Positions 11,056-23,947 of a stretch of 64,000 nucleotides of DNA are shown piece by piece (within the stretch, counting starts at the first letter, position 1; every line of letters starts with the position of its first letter). Both the position numbers and the translations under genes were made by a program. The stretch is from Fusarium oxysporum f. sp. lycopersici 4287 (Eukaryota; Ascomycota; Sordariomycetes; Hypocreales; Nectriaceae): assembly GCF_000149955.1 (NCBI RefSeq), contig NC_030988.1, positions 2,683,943-2,747,942 on the forward strand. Direction: 5' to 3'. The notes below the pieces were generated by a model. That model saw only the letters and a program-made list of their open reading frames with translations, had not been told where the DNA came from and searched no databases.

Positions 11056-14000
11056 CCGACTTATCCTCTCGAGGTATATGAGCTTAAGATGCAAATTTTA
11101 CAGCAGTCGGGGTGTAACTGCCCTCTCATGCAGAACTACCCCGCCCATAAGTCCCAACGGTATGTGAAAGCGTTGATAATGGAACCGTGATCAGGGGTCT
11201 CGTCACACGTAGGGTTATCGCGGAGATAACCTCCCGGTTGTTCGATGCACATTGAGGCAAAAAATGTCAAACCAACAGCCGGCAGCAGGCATGAGCGCTG
11301 CAGATTTTGAGCTTTTCCTTTTTTTCTTTAGTGCCCTTTTTTCTTTCCTATTTACCTGCCACTAGGTCAGTATCGCTGGGTGAGGAATCAGGCCGTTGTG
11401 AAGGTGGCTGACTGAGCTAAACGCTCGGGAGGATAGCGTGTATGACATGTCATCATATGGTAGGTACCAAAGATTGTGTCGCACAAAGATGTCTGAGGTC
11501 ATTCCTCCGCATCTCCGCGGCGTGTATTAGAAGGACTCTCAAAGTAGAGGCCAGAGGCAGCGGCGAGGACGTTCTCGATATGTATATAAATTGGGAGAAT
11601 AGCGTTTAATGAATGGACGAAATGATAGGATTAATCTTATACTAAAGATGACACCTCTTTGCCTGTACCTTTCTCATTCTCAAACGCGGAGCCTGGATGT
11701 GATCCAAACCATGGTCTCGGGTGGGGGAAGCCACACCTGCAAGTTCAATCACCACGTTGGTATGTGACATCGCTTTTCGGGGAGATACTTCTGCGCGTTG
11801 ACCCTTAATCTAGCGAACTGATGTGGAGCTTAGGGAAGATCCATCCTGCCCTGACCCCTGCAGCAGCCTTGTTACCACCATCTGCTTGCCTCTCAATGCA
11901 ACGGGCTGCTTTTGGACATGCAAGCTAACACCTGTCATATCTGGTCCTTCCAAAATCCTGCAAGGCCCCGCACTTTATTTTATTTTGTACTACGTAGCAT
12001 ACAAGATCCAACGTGGGCAATCCAATTCAAGCCACAACATCTGGCCACCCGCGGCCGTAGCTGTGGAAGTGAGGGGGCCCTTATTCAGGGCGAAGCTGCA
12101 GAATTCTGCAGATCTTTTCCCATCAACATATTTAGCTAGATCGACAAGGTGGAGTCATCAAGGCTCGCCCTGATCAACATTGCCCAAAGTAGCGGAACGC
12201 TTAGTTATGGTGGGTCGGTGTTAAGACTTGGTTTAGTTTCTGAGGTGTAATGGGCCCGTGCCCGAAGCCCCAACTGAAAACAGGATCACGTCCTACTAGT
12301 ACTGGGAAAGAGACCGATTTGGGGAAAACAACCATCATCAACCAACGTGTTCTGTAGGGAAAACTTGGCAATCGTTTGACCCCGAGCGACTCCATGCGAC
12401 TAAGACCTTACACAAGAGATGCTCATACTGCGTGCTTCCATGCCATTACCGCGTGCCTGGTAGAGTTAACCCGAAGGCGTTTCTAATAGCGCTGGCATAT
12501 ATATTAAGCGACTGACCCTGATCATGATACAAATATTTCCATTTATATAACTCATGGCTAAATTCCAAAATGAAACCTGAAAATTCGAGTAATACTTCAA
12601 GCTAGTAATAGTTGAGATTGAAATAAGTTAATCAAAGATGCATAACCTATAAATATAAAGATATAGTTATATATTATATGTATTTTTTACGAGATCACGA
12701 GACGATATATAGCCAGATATACGTTATGGCTTATAGCTAAAACCATCCTTTCATTGAGAGGCAAGGGCCAGGCCGCTCCATCTAGATTGTCCCAAAGCTT
12801 TGCTGAGGACCTATCACTAGGCATCGACCGGTCGTTATATCCTTTAGTTCCCTCATATTAAATGGCTCGTGGGCCCAATGCAATTGTTAATCACTCGTAG
12901 AACTGGTTGCCTGACTTTTGCTCACCAGTGAAGCCGGGGTGTTTGTGCGACTAACACACTTTGGGACGAGAATCAATCCATAACAAAAACCGCGCAACTT
13001 CAGGAAGACCATGTGAGTCAATTTACCTATCTTCTCGCAGCATCACATTGTCTGGTGTCATGATTAGTTAAGACTGATAAGTCATTCACTGTAAGAGTTA
13101 GTGCAAGCCCTTCCGCCTCTAGAAAGGGCACTATGACGGGTGAGACAGGAGCTAGCGATAAGACCTCGTCCAAGCGTTCGGCCCAAACTCCTGAGACTAG
13201 TGTGTGTTAAACAAGGGGACTAGATCACTCCAGTAAAGCCATAATTCGAAAAGAGTCAAGACCATTATCACAATGTCATCGAACGAGGCTAGTGCGATGA
13301 CATTTCAGAAAATGTTGCTCTTATCGATGTACCTGAACTCGGTATTAGTTGAGCTTGCAGGCTTGTGGCGAAGCGTGTCCTCTGGCCATCTATTATGCTA
13401 ATATGTCTTTGTTCGAACTGTGAAACTTGTATAAACCCCACTCACAGCTTTGATGCATTCAGTACGCTTGATGGAACTACTCAACTATGTCCTTACCGAG
13501 CAGTTGTTGTTCACCTTGACCAGGCCCCAATGACGTTTCGTGACCTGTGATGCTCATCTTTGATAGTCGATTGACTTTCGCCTGTCTCAGATTTAGTTCT
13601 TTATCTTTTGGTAGTTGGAGAGGGCGGTTGATAGGAAGCGGCCCTAGTGGGGGACGGGCCCTGGTGACTGAGCTATGATTTCCAGCCATCTCTCCTGCCG
13701 ACAAAGCCTCAGTGCCGACAGTGACAATAAATTGTGCCGCGTCACGTAAGTGAGGAGTAATTGACAACCAATGCGCTGCCTTTAAAAGAGCATATGGTAT
13801 GTTGAGGGCTTGAAGTGAGGACCCAATGAGGGCAATAATATTTACCGGCCCTCTTCCTACGCCGCTTTCAAGATGCCACTCCGATCCCTTTCACGTCAAT
13901 GCTCCCTAACCTCGGAATTTAGTACCCTTGGTTTACTTCATTACCCTTCTCAACTGCAATGATCCTCTCTATTTGTTTGTCCTCAATATTTATACTCTTT

Positions 14001-14066
14001 CAATAGTTTTGCTCGACTGTTCTGTTTCTCCATTATCGCACCTTGATAGCAATTGCTTTGCCTAAT
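11056..14066. other. Gene-poor spacer
   Basis: Several short open frames (for example 11823-12173) lack recognisable domains and an A/T-rich tract lies at about 12500-12760. I see no supportable gene in these 3 kb. Confidence 0.35.
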
Positions 14067-15415
14067 ATGCATCCTACGCAAAAGGTCATCACTGACACCA
14101 ACAAGTCTCCTTTAATACAGGTCTTGACATTGATGTTTCTCGTCATCTTCCTCTTGTCATGCTCTGTCCGCATAGGAACCAAGATCCGTATGATCAAAAC
14201 CCTGAGGGTCGATGATATTCTTACCATCGCCGCAACTGTGTGTAGAGACCTAATAGCGCGATTCATGAAGCGAGATCTCTAACCATCCTGCGCTTATGCG
14301 CGAAGCCGCAGGTTTTCGCAATTGGACAATCTATCGCTATATTCATAGAGTGTGATAATGGACTGGGAAAGCCAGCTAGTAGACTGGACTCCAGTGAAAT
14401 TGTCATATTACTCAAGGTAGATATCTCAGCTGCAACCCGCAAAGCCATGGATAAAAGATCTAACCGAGTCTATGAATATAGAGCCAATATGCGGCTAACA
14501 CCATGTTCATCGCCTCCGTGTTCTGTTGCAAGCTATCATGCACAGTTGGTCTCCGGATGATGAGCCGAGAAAGCCAGAGATGGATTGTTTTTGGCTTTGA
14601 GGCCATCGTTGGCGGGTGGGGAGCTTCTGCACTTATCGTCAACCTCTTCCAGTGTGGACTACCTACGCCATGGATATACACCAATGATAAAAGATGTATC
14701 GACCGAACCGCTTTCTGGACTTATTATTCCATCACGAATATCACCACGGATATTGGTGTTATTATTGCTTTTTGCGAAAACATTCTGAAAATCCAAATAC
14801 CATGGTCTAAGAAGATTTTGGTCATGAGTGTTTTTGGCAGTCGTATCCTGTATGTTTTACTCCCGCAATGGTGATGGATCTGTCTAGCTTGTGTGCAGCA
14901 GAAGGCACTAACAACGACGGAAAAGTGTAACACCTGCAATTGCGGTTCAAATCTACCATTCCAACAAGGCATTCGCTTCCACCGATTTCACCTTCGTGAA
15001 CTGGAAAGCTGCTGTCGCTTTACAACTGGTCCAGTGCCTCTCCATTGTCACTATTTGCATTCCCAGCTTTAAGCCCCTTTTCAACAGCCTAGAATCCAGC
15101 CAGATCCATATTGATGACCTTCGACAACAGGGCAAGTCTGGCAGCAGCAGCTACCTGAGTAAGAGGCCGCGATATAGTGGATATAGGTCAAGTCAAATCA
15201 GCCCTTTAGGCACCATATCACGGACAATGAGGTCAGCTGAGGAGGTAACTGTGACTGAATCGCAACTTAGCACGGTACACGAATTGACTGACTTATCCAA
15301 GTCAATCACACGAGGAGCTATAAAACTGACGATAGAGCAGAAAGGAGGTACTTGGGACGAGCCATGCCGCACGAGCAACTCAAGTGAAATAATACTCATC
15401 CAGCAAATATGTTAA
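14067..15415 (+). CDS. Fungal rhodopsin-domain integral membrane protein (4 exons, 377 aa)
   Basis: Exons 14067-14237, 14312-14416, 14482-14849 and 14926-15415 join in frame to 377 codons. All introns have GT donors, AG acceptors and CTAAC-type branch sites shortly upstream. The protein begins MHPTQKVITDTNK and has about seven hydrophobic segments. It carries motifs of the Pth11-like rhodopsin-domain family (PF20684-type): KTLRVDDILTIAA, then CDNGLGKPASRLD, then WTYYSITNITTDIG, and ends in a hydrophilic Ser/Thr-rich tail. Such proteins sit in the plasma membrane; most have no known ligand. A second member lies at 22258-23615. Start chosen as the first ATG after a CT-rich leader. Exon boundaries are inferred by eye. 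Confidence 0.85.
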
Positions 15416-17873
15416 GTTGAGGTGCAGAGCCTGCATGACAGTGCTTTTGAGCAATATTGGGGAGAATCTCTCTTTTCCTGTTGAAGGAGTGCGAGACTCT
15501 GGTTCCCACGCAGGGAAACATTATAGACCAGCGTCATAAGAGGAAGCTCGTCAGGGGACCGAGCAGCTTGGATCCCATGTCTTGCCAAGAGCGAGATCGA
15601 TTGAAAGGCTAAAGCGGGAAGAGAGATTAATGCAATACGACGTTATGTAGGGGGCCAGGGTGAGGAATTTACCATGTAGACGAACCATTGCAGGGATACA
15701 GGTCATAGAGACAGGGCTCGTACCCATTTGGCCCCTCTTCGTCACAGTAATACTTAGAGACGGGCAGTCTTTCAAGAGATTGCTTGTATACATAGTAGCA
15801 CGGACATGGCATGGGAAGATGAAAAGGGACCAGGTGTCAAGTTGGCCGAATTAGTTAGAGAGAAACAGATCAATGAGAAGGCTGCTCATGGGGACGCTTT
15901 GATCTGGAATGAACATGAACATGTTGGCTTCCCGGTGTCGCGTTTGCCAGGGCTCCTGGGATTATTGTCGCCGCTTTGTTGCTTGATGGACAATCTGTTC
16001 TCGAAGGTGACCATCTGGTTAAGCCAAGATGAGGGGTAAATCTCCATTTTTGGAGTCAAACTCACGCGACTTGGCCAAATTGAGTATGCATAACATTCTC
16101 CCAAAAGTTCCACCTAAATACTTTTGTAGGACAGCTGAGAAGACAGAGAGGTAGCAATAGTAGTTGGTTATCGGAAAGTTTGAACTGAGGACGTCGCCGC
16201 ACTGACCTTCTGCACCCTCTAAGCCGGGATGCCACCTTCGATAGACTGCTGCCACATCAGGGGAGCCCTGGGCACGTTCAAGAATCAAGTGTTGGTTGCC
16301 GGTTTCCATATTTACGCATGGGGACATTGGAGCAGGGTGCTGGTGGACCAGGGAATATAATCCCAAACTCGAGCATCGAACAGCATCAACAACTCTTCGC
16401 CTTGAAGGGGAGGCGGGGGCTATGTACACGGAACGACCTACCTTTACTGCCATTCTTACGTTGTTCAGGACTCCCAACTCCCATCATTTTTTTCTCCTTC
16501 TGTGTTTTTATCTCTTCCATCCTGTAATTCTCTGGTCCTTCGTCTTCAACCCATTCATTTAGTAAACTCGCCTTCCGCTTTCATTCGCTGCGCTGTTATG
16601 ATAGGTATCGACGTATGCTTTTCCCGTACTGAATTTGACACTTTTGCTATGACTTTTTGACATCATTCGATTGATCATTTTATTCTCCATTATATAAAGA
16701 AAACCACGTCTCAATTGGAACTTGATTGCCAGACGACTTAAGGTTCTAATTGAAGATATCTAAAATTGTTGAATCCTGGTGAAGATAAGACCGGCTAACC
16801 GGAAGACCGAGCTACCGGTTGGAGAGCTGTCTCAGCACTGTAACAACCCCTCAGATAGATCATTACTAAACAGATAGAAATAGGGTCCTAACCCAACCAT
16901 CAGAGAAAACGGGAGGGTGCATATTTTCACTCCAATATTTGACAATTAGGCTTATAATTTTATAAAGTAATCGCGGACACGCTGGTGCGATCAGAGCCCT
17001 ACTTGCGAGAATTGTTCACCATAGACGTCCATAATGCCAACAACCATCAGGCTGTAACGACGGAATGACGTCCCCTGCAGGGCTTGAATGTCACAGTGGG
17101 TCAATTGGTCAATGATCAACGCTCGGGCCTCCTTGGAACGGACGCCAGTTGATGAGCTGCCCCTGCAAACTTGTAGCTAGCCACATCAGCTAGGCAAAAG
17201 CAATATGCAATACGGCTGGCAAAGTGCATGACCGCTTTGGCGTTGTCGCAGCTTTGCGTTTCAGGCAGCAATGGTTTAATGACATTTGGATAATGTGAGT
17301 TGAGAAAATGCGTTATCTTGTCGTTTTATCCACCTTGCCTGCCGCCGTACACGAAGCAACTCATCGGTATATATCGTGCAAGGCGAGAGACTAAGCTCGG
17401 TTACAGCCAGCACCTGTAATGCAGCAGGAGGTTTTCTTTGAGAGCCAATCGGTAATAAAGATCATCTGGTCAGGACTCAAGGATCTCCGCGGAGCGGGCC
17501 GGTCTGCCCAACGACGACTTGATGCTGACATGGTGTGCTGGGTAGGCGTGTCACCTCACAACTGAGGAACATACGACAGCCAATGATTACCCATTCGTTC
17601 CCATCGTTTCGAATTGCCTGCCTGCATTTATTAGTTTGTCACAAATGTCACTGCACAGCCGATGGCCCTGTGCATCCGCTACGTAGTCAGCTGCCCGTTA
17701 TTAAGCCCCTCTGTGCGGAGGAGCATGTGTCGAAGTCTGCCCCCTTACCCCACTGAAAGGGCTGCTGTGGCTGCAGCCGGTCAAGCAAGCCGTTTTTTAA
17801 GCCTTCGACAGGGTTTGCATCAAAACCGAAAACGGCAATGGATCGAGGTTGTTTTCTCTTTCCCCCAAGAGCT
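15416..17873. other. Spacer
   Basis: Overlapping open frames on both strands around 15550-16560 show no domain and no convincing spliced model. No gene supported. Confidence 0.35.
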
Positions 17874-18089
17874 TCAGAAATTGTCCAAACCGGCCGGTAA
17901 TGCAGAGGGTTTCGGGTCAGCCAGCTCCATCACACCATAGCAGTCTTTGATATCCTTTAGCACTTTGCCTTTTAGCTGATGCACTTGTCGAAAGTGCAAC
18001 TCGATGCTAGCGCCGGGTCGAATGGCTGATTTACAGAGCCGACAAAACAGCATCTGATATTCCTCGTTCAAGTGGATGCAATCCTCCAT
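17874..18089 (-). pseudogene. OrsD-like (DUF3505) N-terminal fragment
   Basis: Seventy codons starting MEDCIHLNEEYQMLFCRLCK and containing IELHFRQVHQLKGKVLKDI. This is the N-terminal C2H2-like module of the OrsD/DUF3505 family often scattered in Fusarium repeats. The frame stops early and downstream sequence is degenerate, so it is a fragment. Sequence upstream to about 18305 resembles the block at 30456-30607, so both belong to one repeat family. A similar start is found at 27998 on the same strand. Confidence 0.6.
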
Positions 18090-18159
18090 TATTGCTGGAT
18101 TGATGCAGATGTTCGCTTTAAGTCTATTTATATGTCTATCAACAAGCTACTCCTTGCTG

Positions 18160-18305
18160 TGTAACCCTTACCCCAGGTCGGCGCTAGCTAACCATAAGCA
18201 CCAATCAGCGATTCGGCTTCGACTAAAGCGATAAAAGCCTAAATATGTTGATCCCGCAACCCCGTTTTGGTGAACGATTTGACCCAAATCGCCTGCAAAT
18301 AGAAG
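18160..18305. repeat. Terminal segment of the OrsD-bearing repeat, copy 1
   Basis: Shares GCTAGCTAACC, CTTCGAC[C/T]AAAGCGAT and AACCCCGTTTTGGTG with 30456-30607, and ends in an imperfect palindrome, CGATTTGACCCAAATCG. The element type is not identified; the 3' palindrome is only loosely Helitron-like. Confidence 0.5.
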
Positions 18306-18451
18306 ATGGATTACAAGGCATGATATGGTAACTAGGGCCTTTTAGAAAGCCCTAAGCAGCCAGCCTAGCCTAGAGGCCGAGGAAGAGCGAGGTCGAGGAA
18401 GAGCCACTGGTCCAAAAAGAGACTAGCCTCCGGGTCGACCTAGCAGTTACC

Positions 18452-19069
18452 TTGGGAACAATCTGCTATTTCTATAATATCCAAATCGTCGCTATCTCCA
18501 AGGATTCTGTTAAAAAAGACCCTTATAGCACCCTTCGAGAGGCTGCAGAAGAGAAACGCAGAAAATATAGGTCCCTAGGTGCCTTTTTTCAGCTCCTCAT
18601 CATCTCAACAGGTGGCCTTATGGACCTTGAGACCGCCAAGACCTACAAGAAGCTTCAGGAGCTCGTAGGTCCCTTTGCAGCTAACCAGCTAGATTCCTCT
18701 ATTAGGCTTGCCCTCATGAGGGCTAGGGCGACTTCAGCGGCTTCTATCCCTTTGAGTGCCACAGCCCTTAGGAAGGTCACTCGCCCCACTTAGCTTAGTC
18801 ATAAGGTTAGTACGTGCAGGGTACCGGAAGTTTGTGAGAGATTTGCCAAGTCTGTAAGGTAGCTCTTTGTAACAATCAAAACTGCTGGGACTTTTACCAT
18901 CATACAAATTAGCATGTGTGGAAAAGTACTGTTAGTTTCATTTATCTTGATTGGCTCTGTACCCCTGTCGTGACCCCGCCTAAGGGCTGTGGCACTCAAA
19001 GGGATAGCCCAAGATATCCTTAGGAACCTAGCTAGGTCGATCTGGAATACCTCTAGAAGGTCTTCCTAG
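18452..19069 (+). pseudogene. 3' end of a retroelement reverse transcriptase ORF, split by a MITE
   Basis: The frame 18452-18747 encodes a C-terminal segment of a kind seen in fungal non-LTR retroelement polyproteins (EEKRRKYRSLGAFFQ, then ETAKTYKKLQELVG). It is interrupted at 18748 by a 256-bp inverted-repeat element. Omitting that element plus one AT lets the frame run on through 21 more codons to TAG at 19067-19069, with a plausible end (LARSIWNTSRR). A pyrimidine-rich tail with TCT repeats follows to about 19200. The 5' part of the element is missing. Confidence 0.6.
18748..19003. mobile_element. 256-bp MITE of the piggyBac-like family
   Basis: Terminal inverted repeats CCCTTTGAGTGCCACAGCCC... 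are perfect over about 25 bp. Just inside, one end has GGTCACTCGCCCCAC and the other GGCGGGGTCACGACAGGGGT; the same two blocks lie at the right and left ends of the piggyBac-like element 28261-30453. It is therefore an internal-deletion derivative. AT flanks both ends (18746-18747, 19004-19005). Confidence 0.8.
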
Positions 19070-19501
19070 AAGGCTAATAGCCTTTCTTATCTCTACTTCT
19101 CTTTTGTCTATTTCCTAGCTTTTTCTCTTATATCTTCTCCTTTCTCTTATAAGTCTTTTTTATCTCTTTCTATCTTGTTTATCTCTATAATTCTCCACTC
19201 AGCTTTTAAGCTATGTCTTATTTAGTAGAAAACACTAGGCCAGATTAAGCTTAGATAGTAAATACTAAGCCTATCCTAATCCTAAATACTAACCCTATCC
19301 CAACCCCAAGCTTAAGCCTTTCATGGTTAGACGAGTCGAAGTAACCTATGGGCATGGTAAAACAAGGGCTGAGGTTTATTGTTCAAATCACCAACAAGTC
19401 ACAAAAGGCAATTGATACGGGAAATTGTTAGATTCGAATCTAGACTAACTATTTTAATGTAGAAGATCATTTTGCAAAGACTAGACTCCCTATGTTGACC
19501 C

Positions 19502-21280
19502 TTACTGCTGAAGCATTCGGACGTAGGCGACTGGGCCTTCGTAACGGTGAGTACCACGGAAGACGTAGTATACCAAAGAGGACAACGCTACGACGCCGTA
19601 GATTAGAATACTCCAATTCATCTGTGATGCCGTCGGGTTGGGGTTACCAGGCATGAATGCCAGGACGAAAATGACGACCAGGAAAGCCTCGGAGACGATG
19701 TTTATCGTGAGTCCCCATCGACCAAGACTGAACTTGGATGGCAGAAGCGGGCTCTTTCTACATCGTCGCCATATCATACAGCCGATAGAGACCATGTAGC
19801 TCGAGAGAAGTCCTGTTGTCGCCAAAGAAGTGATTGAGTTCAATGCGACAGCAGAGCCGATGTTGATAAGGGAAAGAAGACTTGAGATTAGGAAGGTCGT
19901 CAGAATGGCATTGATGGGGACATCCCATCCCGCTGGGACCTCGGAGAACCAAGGACTGAATGGAACGGCATGATCTCGCGCAAATGCGAAGAGCTGACGC
20001 GACGATGTAGAGACCATGGTGAGATTGGAGAAGGCAATCATAACGACAAGGATGGATGCCATGGCAGTAGCACTGGTAACTGACTGCGTCGAGTTGTAGA
20101 AAACCTGCATGAAGGGCTGACCTGTTGGAGATGTGATGACCTCTTCAAGGTTACCTATGCAGAAGCAGTATGTGATAACCATGATCCATCCGAAAGCACC
20201 ATTGAAGAGAGTCGTCACGATCATCGAACGCGGCAAAGTACGACTCGCATCGTGCAGCTCCTCGGACATATGGACAGCAGCATCTGCACCCAGCAGTGGC
20301 AAAACGCCTGCAAGAATGCCGACGAGCGTCGAACCTCCTATACTATTCCAACCTCCGCCATCGCTGAACTGGGTAAAGACAGCTTTGGCATCAGCCATTG
20401 GCGAAAGAACCCAGAGAGTAACAAGGATGCCAAAAAAGGCGAAGACGTGAATGACCAGGACAATAGCTTCGATCAATGGCAACTTCCTGGCTAAGAGGAT
20501 ATTAAAGAGTACCGAGAACGCAGCTATAGCTATGGTGAGTAGCGTGCCGTGCCATGGCTTGGGTTCGTAACCTGGGTTATTCAGAACGATGAGGCCCTGA
20601 ATCTGGGTGCCAGTGATGAAGGCAGAGGATGCACACGATGTTTGCCAGCCAAGTACGCACATCCACCCCATGAGATAGCTGATGAGCTTCTGGTACTTTG
20701 GTGGCGCGAATTCGGAAACCCAATGGTATTGTCCTCCCGTCGTTGGTGCCCTGCACAAAGTTCGCGTCAACAATCTGACCCCATGTTGTGTATTGGGAGG
20801 ATACTCACATGGAAGCCATCTCGGCCATGGAAGTGTTGACGAATAAAAATCCCATCCAGCACACAAAGAACATCCAGATCGTACCAGCAGTGCCGCCGTT
20901 GACGAGTCCGATAGTCGAGACACTTTAATTGACAGGCTTCGTTAGCCAACCGGTGACCAGAACATTTTTATCTGCATCCTTTACCTTAAAGAGAATTCCC
21001 AAGATGCCATTAGAATCATGGAGAAGCCGAAGATGGACAAGAAGCGAAAATTTCTCTGGGTGATGTCGCGTTAGCCCAGGACAAAAAGGTTACAGGTATT
21101 GGTACGAACCGTCATTTCTTGAGTTTTGCCCATACGATACATGTCGGCGCGATCGGCCGCAGTTCCTTTCTTCTCGTCGACATTGTCATTGATGCCGATT
21201 GGAGCATCGTGGTTGTTGAGGGATCTCTTGTCGTCGTCAATTGACATGTTGGCGGTATTTCTTGACTGCTTTGACGGCAT
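19502..21280 (-). CDS. Amino-acid/GABA-type permease (4 exons, 534 aa)
   Basis: Exons 21280-21110, 21055-20985, 20922-20809 and 20750-19502 join to 534 codons. The hydrophilic N-terminus (MPSKQSRNTANMS...) leads into a 12-helix transporter of the APC superfamily. Family motifs rebuilt across splice sites include MGKTQEMTRNFRFLS, VNGGTAGTIW, NTSMAEMASM and APTTGGQYHWVSEFAPPKYQ, then LLGADAAVHMSEELHDASR, typical of fungal GABA/choline/amino-acid permeases. It likely imports amino acids or related amines at the plasma membrane; substrate cannot be told from sequence. Intron 1 uses a less usual GTTCGT donor; intron 2 has GCTAAC upstream of the acceptor. Start chosen at the first ATG giving the usual acidic/polar N-terminus. 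Confidence 0.9.
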
Positions 21281-22257
21281 AGCCAGATGGAAGAAAAGTA
21301 AAGGACAAGAAAAAAAGCAGAGAGGGAGGCAAATAAGGCTCGGTAAGAGGAATGCAGGAGTGCGGCATGAACGCGCTTCAAGGTGTACATCCGATCCAAC
21401 AGCTGCTTGTTTGGTTGCCGGCATATCCATCCTAGTCCAATTGTTATGTACAGCACCTTTCAATCCTACAGGGGTTCAGTCCGCTCGGGCCTAGACCAGA
21501 CGGGAACCTCCTGTGCCGTCCCGGACTTCGGCAGTCCAGTAGTGCGGGCTTTTATGATGGTCTGATACCCTGGTCGAATATCTCTCCTGGTAGATCAAGG
21601 TAACATGTATATCAAAGAAAAAAATACGCCATTTTCTACATAACAGGGTATCACAAATGATACCTTTAAACAAGCTGCTTCTCACATATTAATCTGCATC
21701 ATGTTTCAGCTAACAACCAAAATGGGGGGCTCATGTCTCCTCATTTCGTCCAGGGTCCTCGTATGGATCCATGCAGCCGCAGATCCAACAAACAAAGCGT
21801 AAGCAGCCACAAAACCAATGAACAAAGCGCCAACAGCCAACAGATGTGGGTACGGTACTGGGGAGACACTTGGCTTCGACAGTACATTCGGCCTCTTCTG
21901 GTACGCAATAGCAAGCACTTTACTTCTGACTACTCTGTTGGTGCACCCATGCCCTATCCCCTGGATTTAGGTGCATCATTGGCAGAAATCTCTTGCGCTA
22001 CTGAAAGTTAAAGTTTGCAGGCCTTTGCGAGAATAAGGTGTTGGCTGATTGGAAATTAGGAGATATATTCCTGTGGCGTTGGTGGCTGTAGAGTCCGAGC
22101 CCTGAACATTCACATCTGCCAACACTGAGGTGGCTTGCGCCTAGGTACTCATGCCGCAAGGATGAAAGTAAAGATTAATAGTCATCCGTTGCCTCTTGAA
22201 CAGTGTAGTGCATCTCCCTCGTTACCTTTCTCGAGTCCGACTCAATGGTCTCTAGCC
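21281..22257. other. Divergent promoter region
   Basis: Lies between the oppositely oriented permease (minus) and membrane protein (plus). One minus-strand frame (21706-21918) encodes a hydrophobic stretch but lacks an ATG. No gene supported. Confidence 0.4.
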
Positions 22258-23615
22258 ATGGATTCAGAGACATCAGATAACGACGGTTCCTATCGGTTCT
22301 CCCCTGTCACGTTCAACGACCACGCCGGTCAGCTGTGGATCGTGACAATTTTGTCGCTGATCTACAGCACGCTTGTGGCTCTGGCACGGACTTACATCAA
22401 GTATCACAAGTTCGGTTTCGATGATATTTTTTTTGCTTTGGCAATGGTGAGGATGCCCATCAGATCTGGATAACGCTCCACATATAGACTAACCACTCAG
22501 ATCTTCCATTTAACTCAGTCAATTGCTGTCTTTATTGGTTTGAGTAACGGCCTCAGCAAGTTTAACTCTATCACTACACCAGAACAATGGGCGACATCTT
22601 CGAAAGTAAGCCTTATGCGGTACTACTACTGCTATCACCAGCTAACACGGCCACTGCCAGTCAACTCTAACGGCCGGTATTCTCTGCCTTCTAACTCTTA
22701 GTCTCGCCAAATGCTCTGTCCTCGCCCTCATCCGACGCATCATTGGCTCGAAGCCTGGGAAGAGTGGACCGGTCTGCATCGGACTCATGGTAATCGCTGT
22801 AGTATGGGGTGTCGGCTCCTGTTTGGCATGGCTTGTGAACTGCCGCGCAGATTCTTTGTTGACTTTGGATAACGTCAAGCAATGCCCGCACCAGGTATGA
22901 AAACACTTTGAACCTCCTGAAGACTCATCATCAGATGCCTAACCAAAGAATTCATAACAAGAATACACGTTGGGCCGTCATAACGACGATGGACATCTTG
23001 ACCGAGATCCTTACCTGGCTCCTCGTACTGCAACTATCCTGGTCCGTCAACATTTCATACATCCGCAAGTGTCAGGTTGTTATGGCTTTCTCATTTCGTA
23101 TACCGCTCATCGCCCTCTCAGCCGTTCATCTGGCGTATTCTGCAACAAATCCAGCCTCTACTGAGCCTCAATTCGCCGTCACAAAGGCCCTACTCTGCCA
23201 ACAGATCATGGTTGCTTGGTCGCTCATTTCTGCCACTGTGCCTAACCCGAAGAACTTTTTAAAGTCATTCTCTATAGGGATGGGATTTCCAGTGTCCTTT
23301 GACCTCAGCATGTCTGGATCGAGCAACGTCTACGCACTTCAGTCACTTAGAAGTAATCGCTCTGGGGTTACACCATCTGCTGCTGTGACAACTGCAGTAA
23401 AATCGACATCTGATAGCGCTTCCCGTAGCCAACCGCACAGTTGGAGGCCGGACCAGGTCTCAAGTCAAACAACGGCAGCACGCGGCTCTGGCAGCAATAG
23501 TCGGGATGATATATCGGAAGGGCGGAACTCTAGGGTTGGCAGTCAAGAAATGATCATTAATAAGGAGGTGACATGGAAGGTCACGTATGACGACAACCAA
23601 TATATTAGACGCTGA
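22258..23615 (+). CDS. Fungal rhodopsin-domain integral membrane protein (4 exons, 393 aa)
   Basis: Exons 22258-22446, 22501-22605, 22661-22894 and 22962-23615 join to 393 codons. Introns are 54-67 bp with GT-AG ends and CTAAC or CTAACC branch sites. The protein starts MDSETSDNDGSYRF and has about seven hydrophobic segments with HKFGFDDIFFALAM, a GLSNGLSKF motif and TTMDILTEILTWLL. A Ser-rich cytoplasmic-type tail of about 110 residues ends WKVTYDDNQYIRR. Same family as 14067-15415, but not a close duplicate. Likely a plasma-membrane protein of unknown ligand. Start is the first ATG in a good context after a CT-rich leader. Confidence 0.87.
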
Positions 23616-23947
23616 GCGCTGGCAGTTAACTGGATAGAACGATTTTGGGATTTGAAAAACATGGGCTCATAGATTGTTGGCTTTTACATTCTATAGCGAT
23701 TTAGACAAATGAACAGTAGCCAAGTTTTGTTGGGTGGAGCCGTCAACCAACAACCTCATTTCGGGCCGTGTAGGACCTGCAGCAAGGATCGAAGCGGGCT
23801 AATCGGATCACATTAAATCACCCGTGCTGAAACACTACCTGGTCTAGACCATCTAAAGTCATTGCCACAGAAGATATAAGGGTCCTAGATCTTGCACTCC
23901 ACATCACACCACGTTTATCTTTATCACCTGTCCTGGGTGCAAAAACC

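Noticed and set aside
16019..16562. Overlapping frames on both strands upstream of 16.6 kb
   Set aside because: No domain, composition or splice pattern favours either; likely chance.
19420..19460. AGATTCGAATCT as part of a tRNA gene
   Set aside because: It is a simple palindrome with no acceptor or D-arm partner.
21706..21918. Hydrophobic minus-strand frame that looks like a one-helix small protein
   Set aside because: No ATG in frame before an upstream stop and no convincing splice to another exon.
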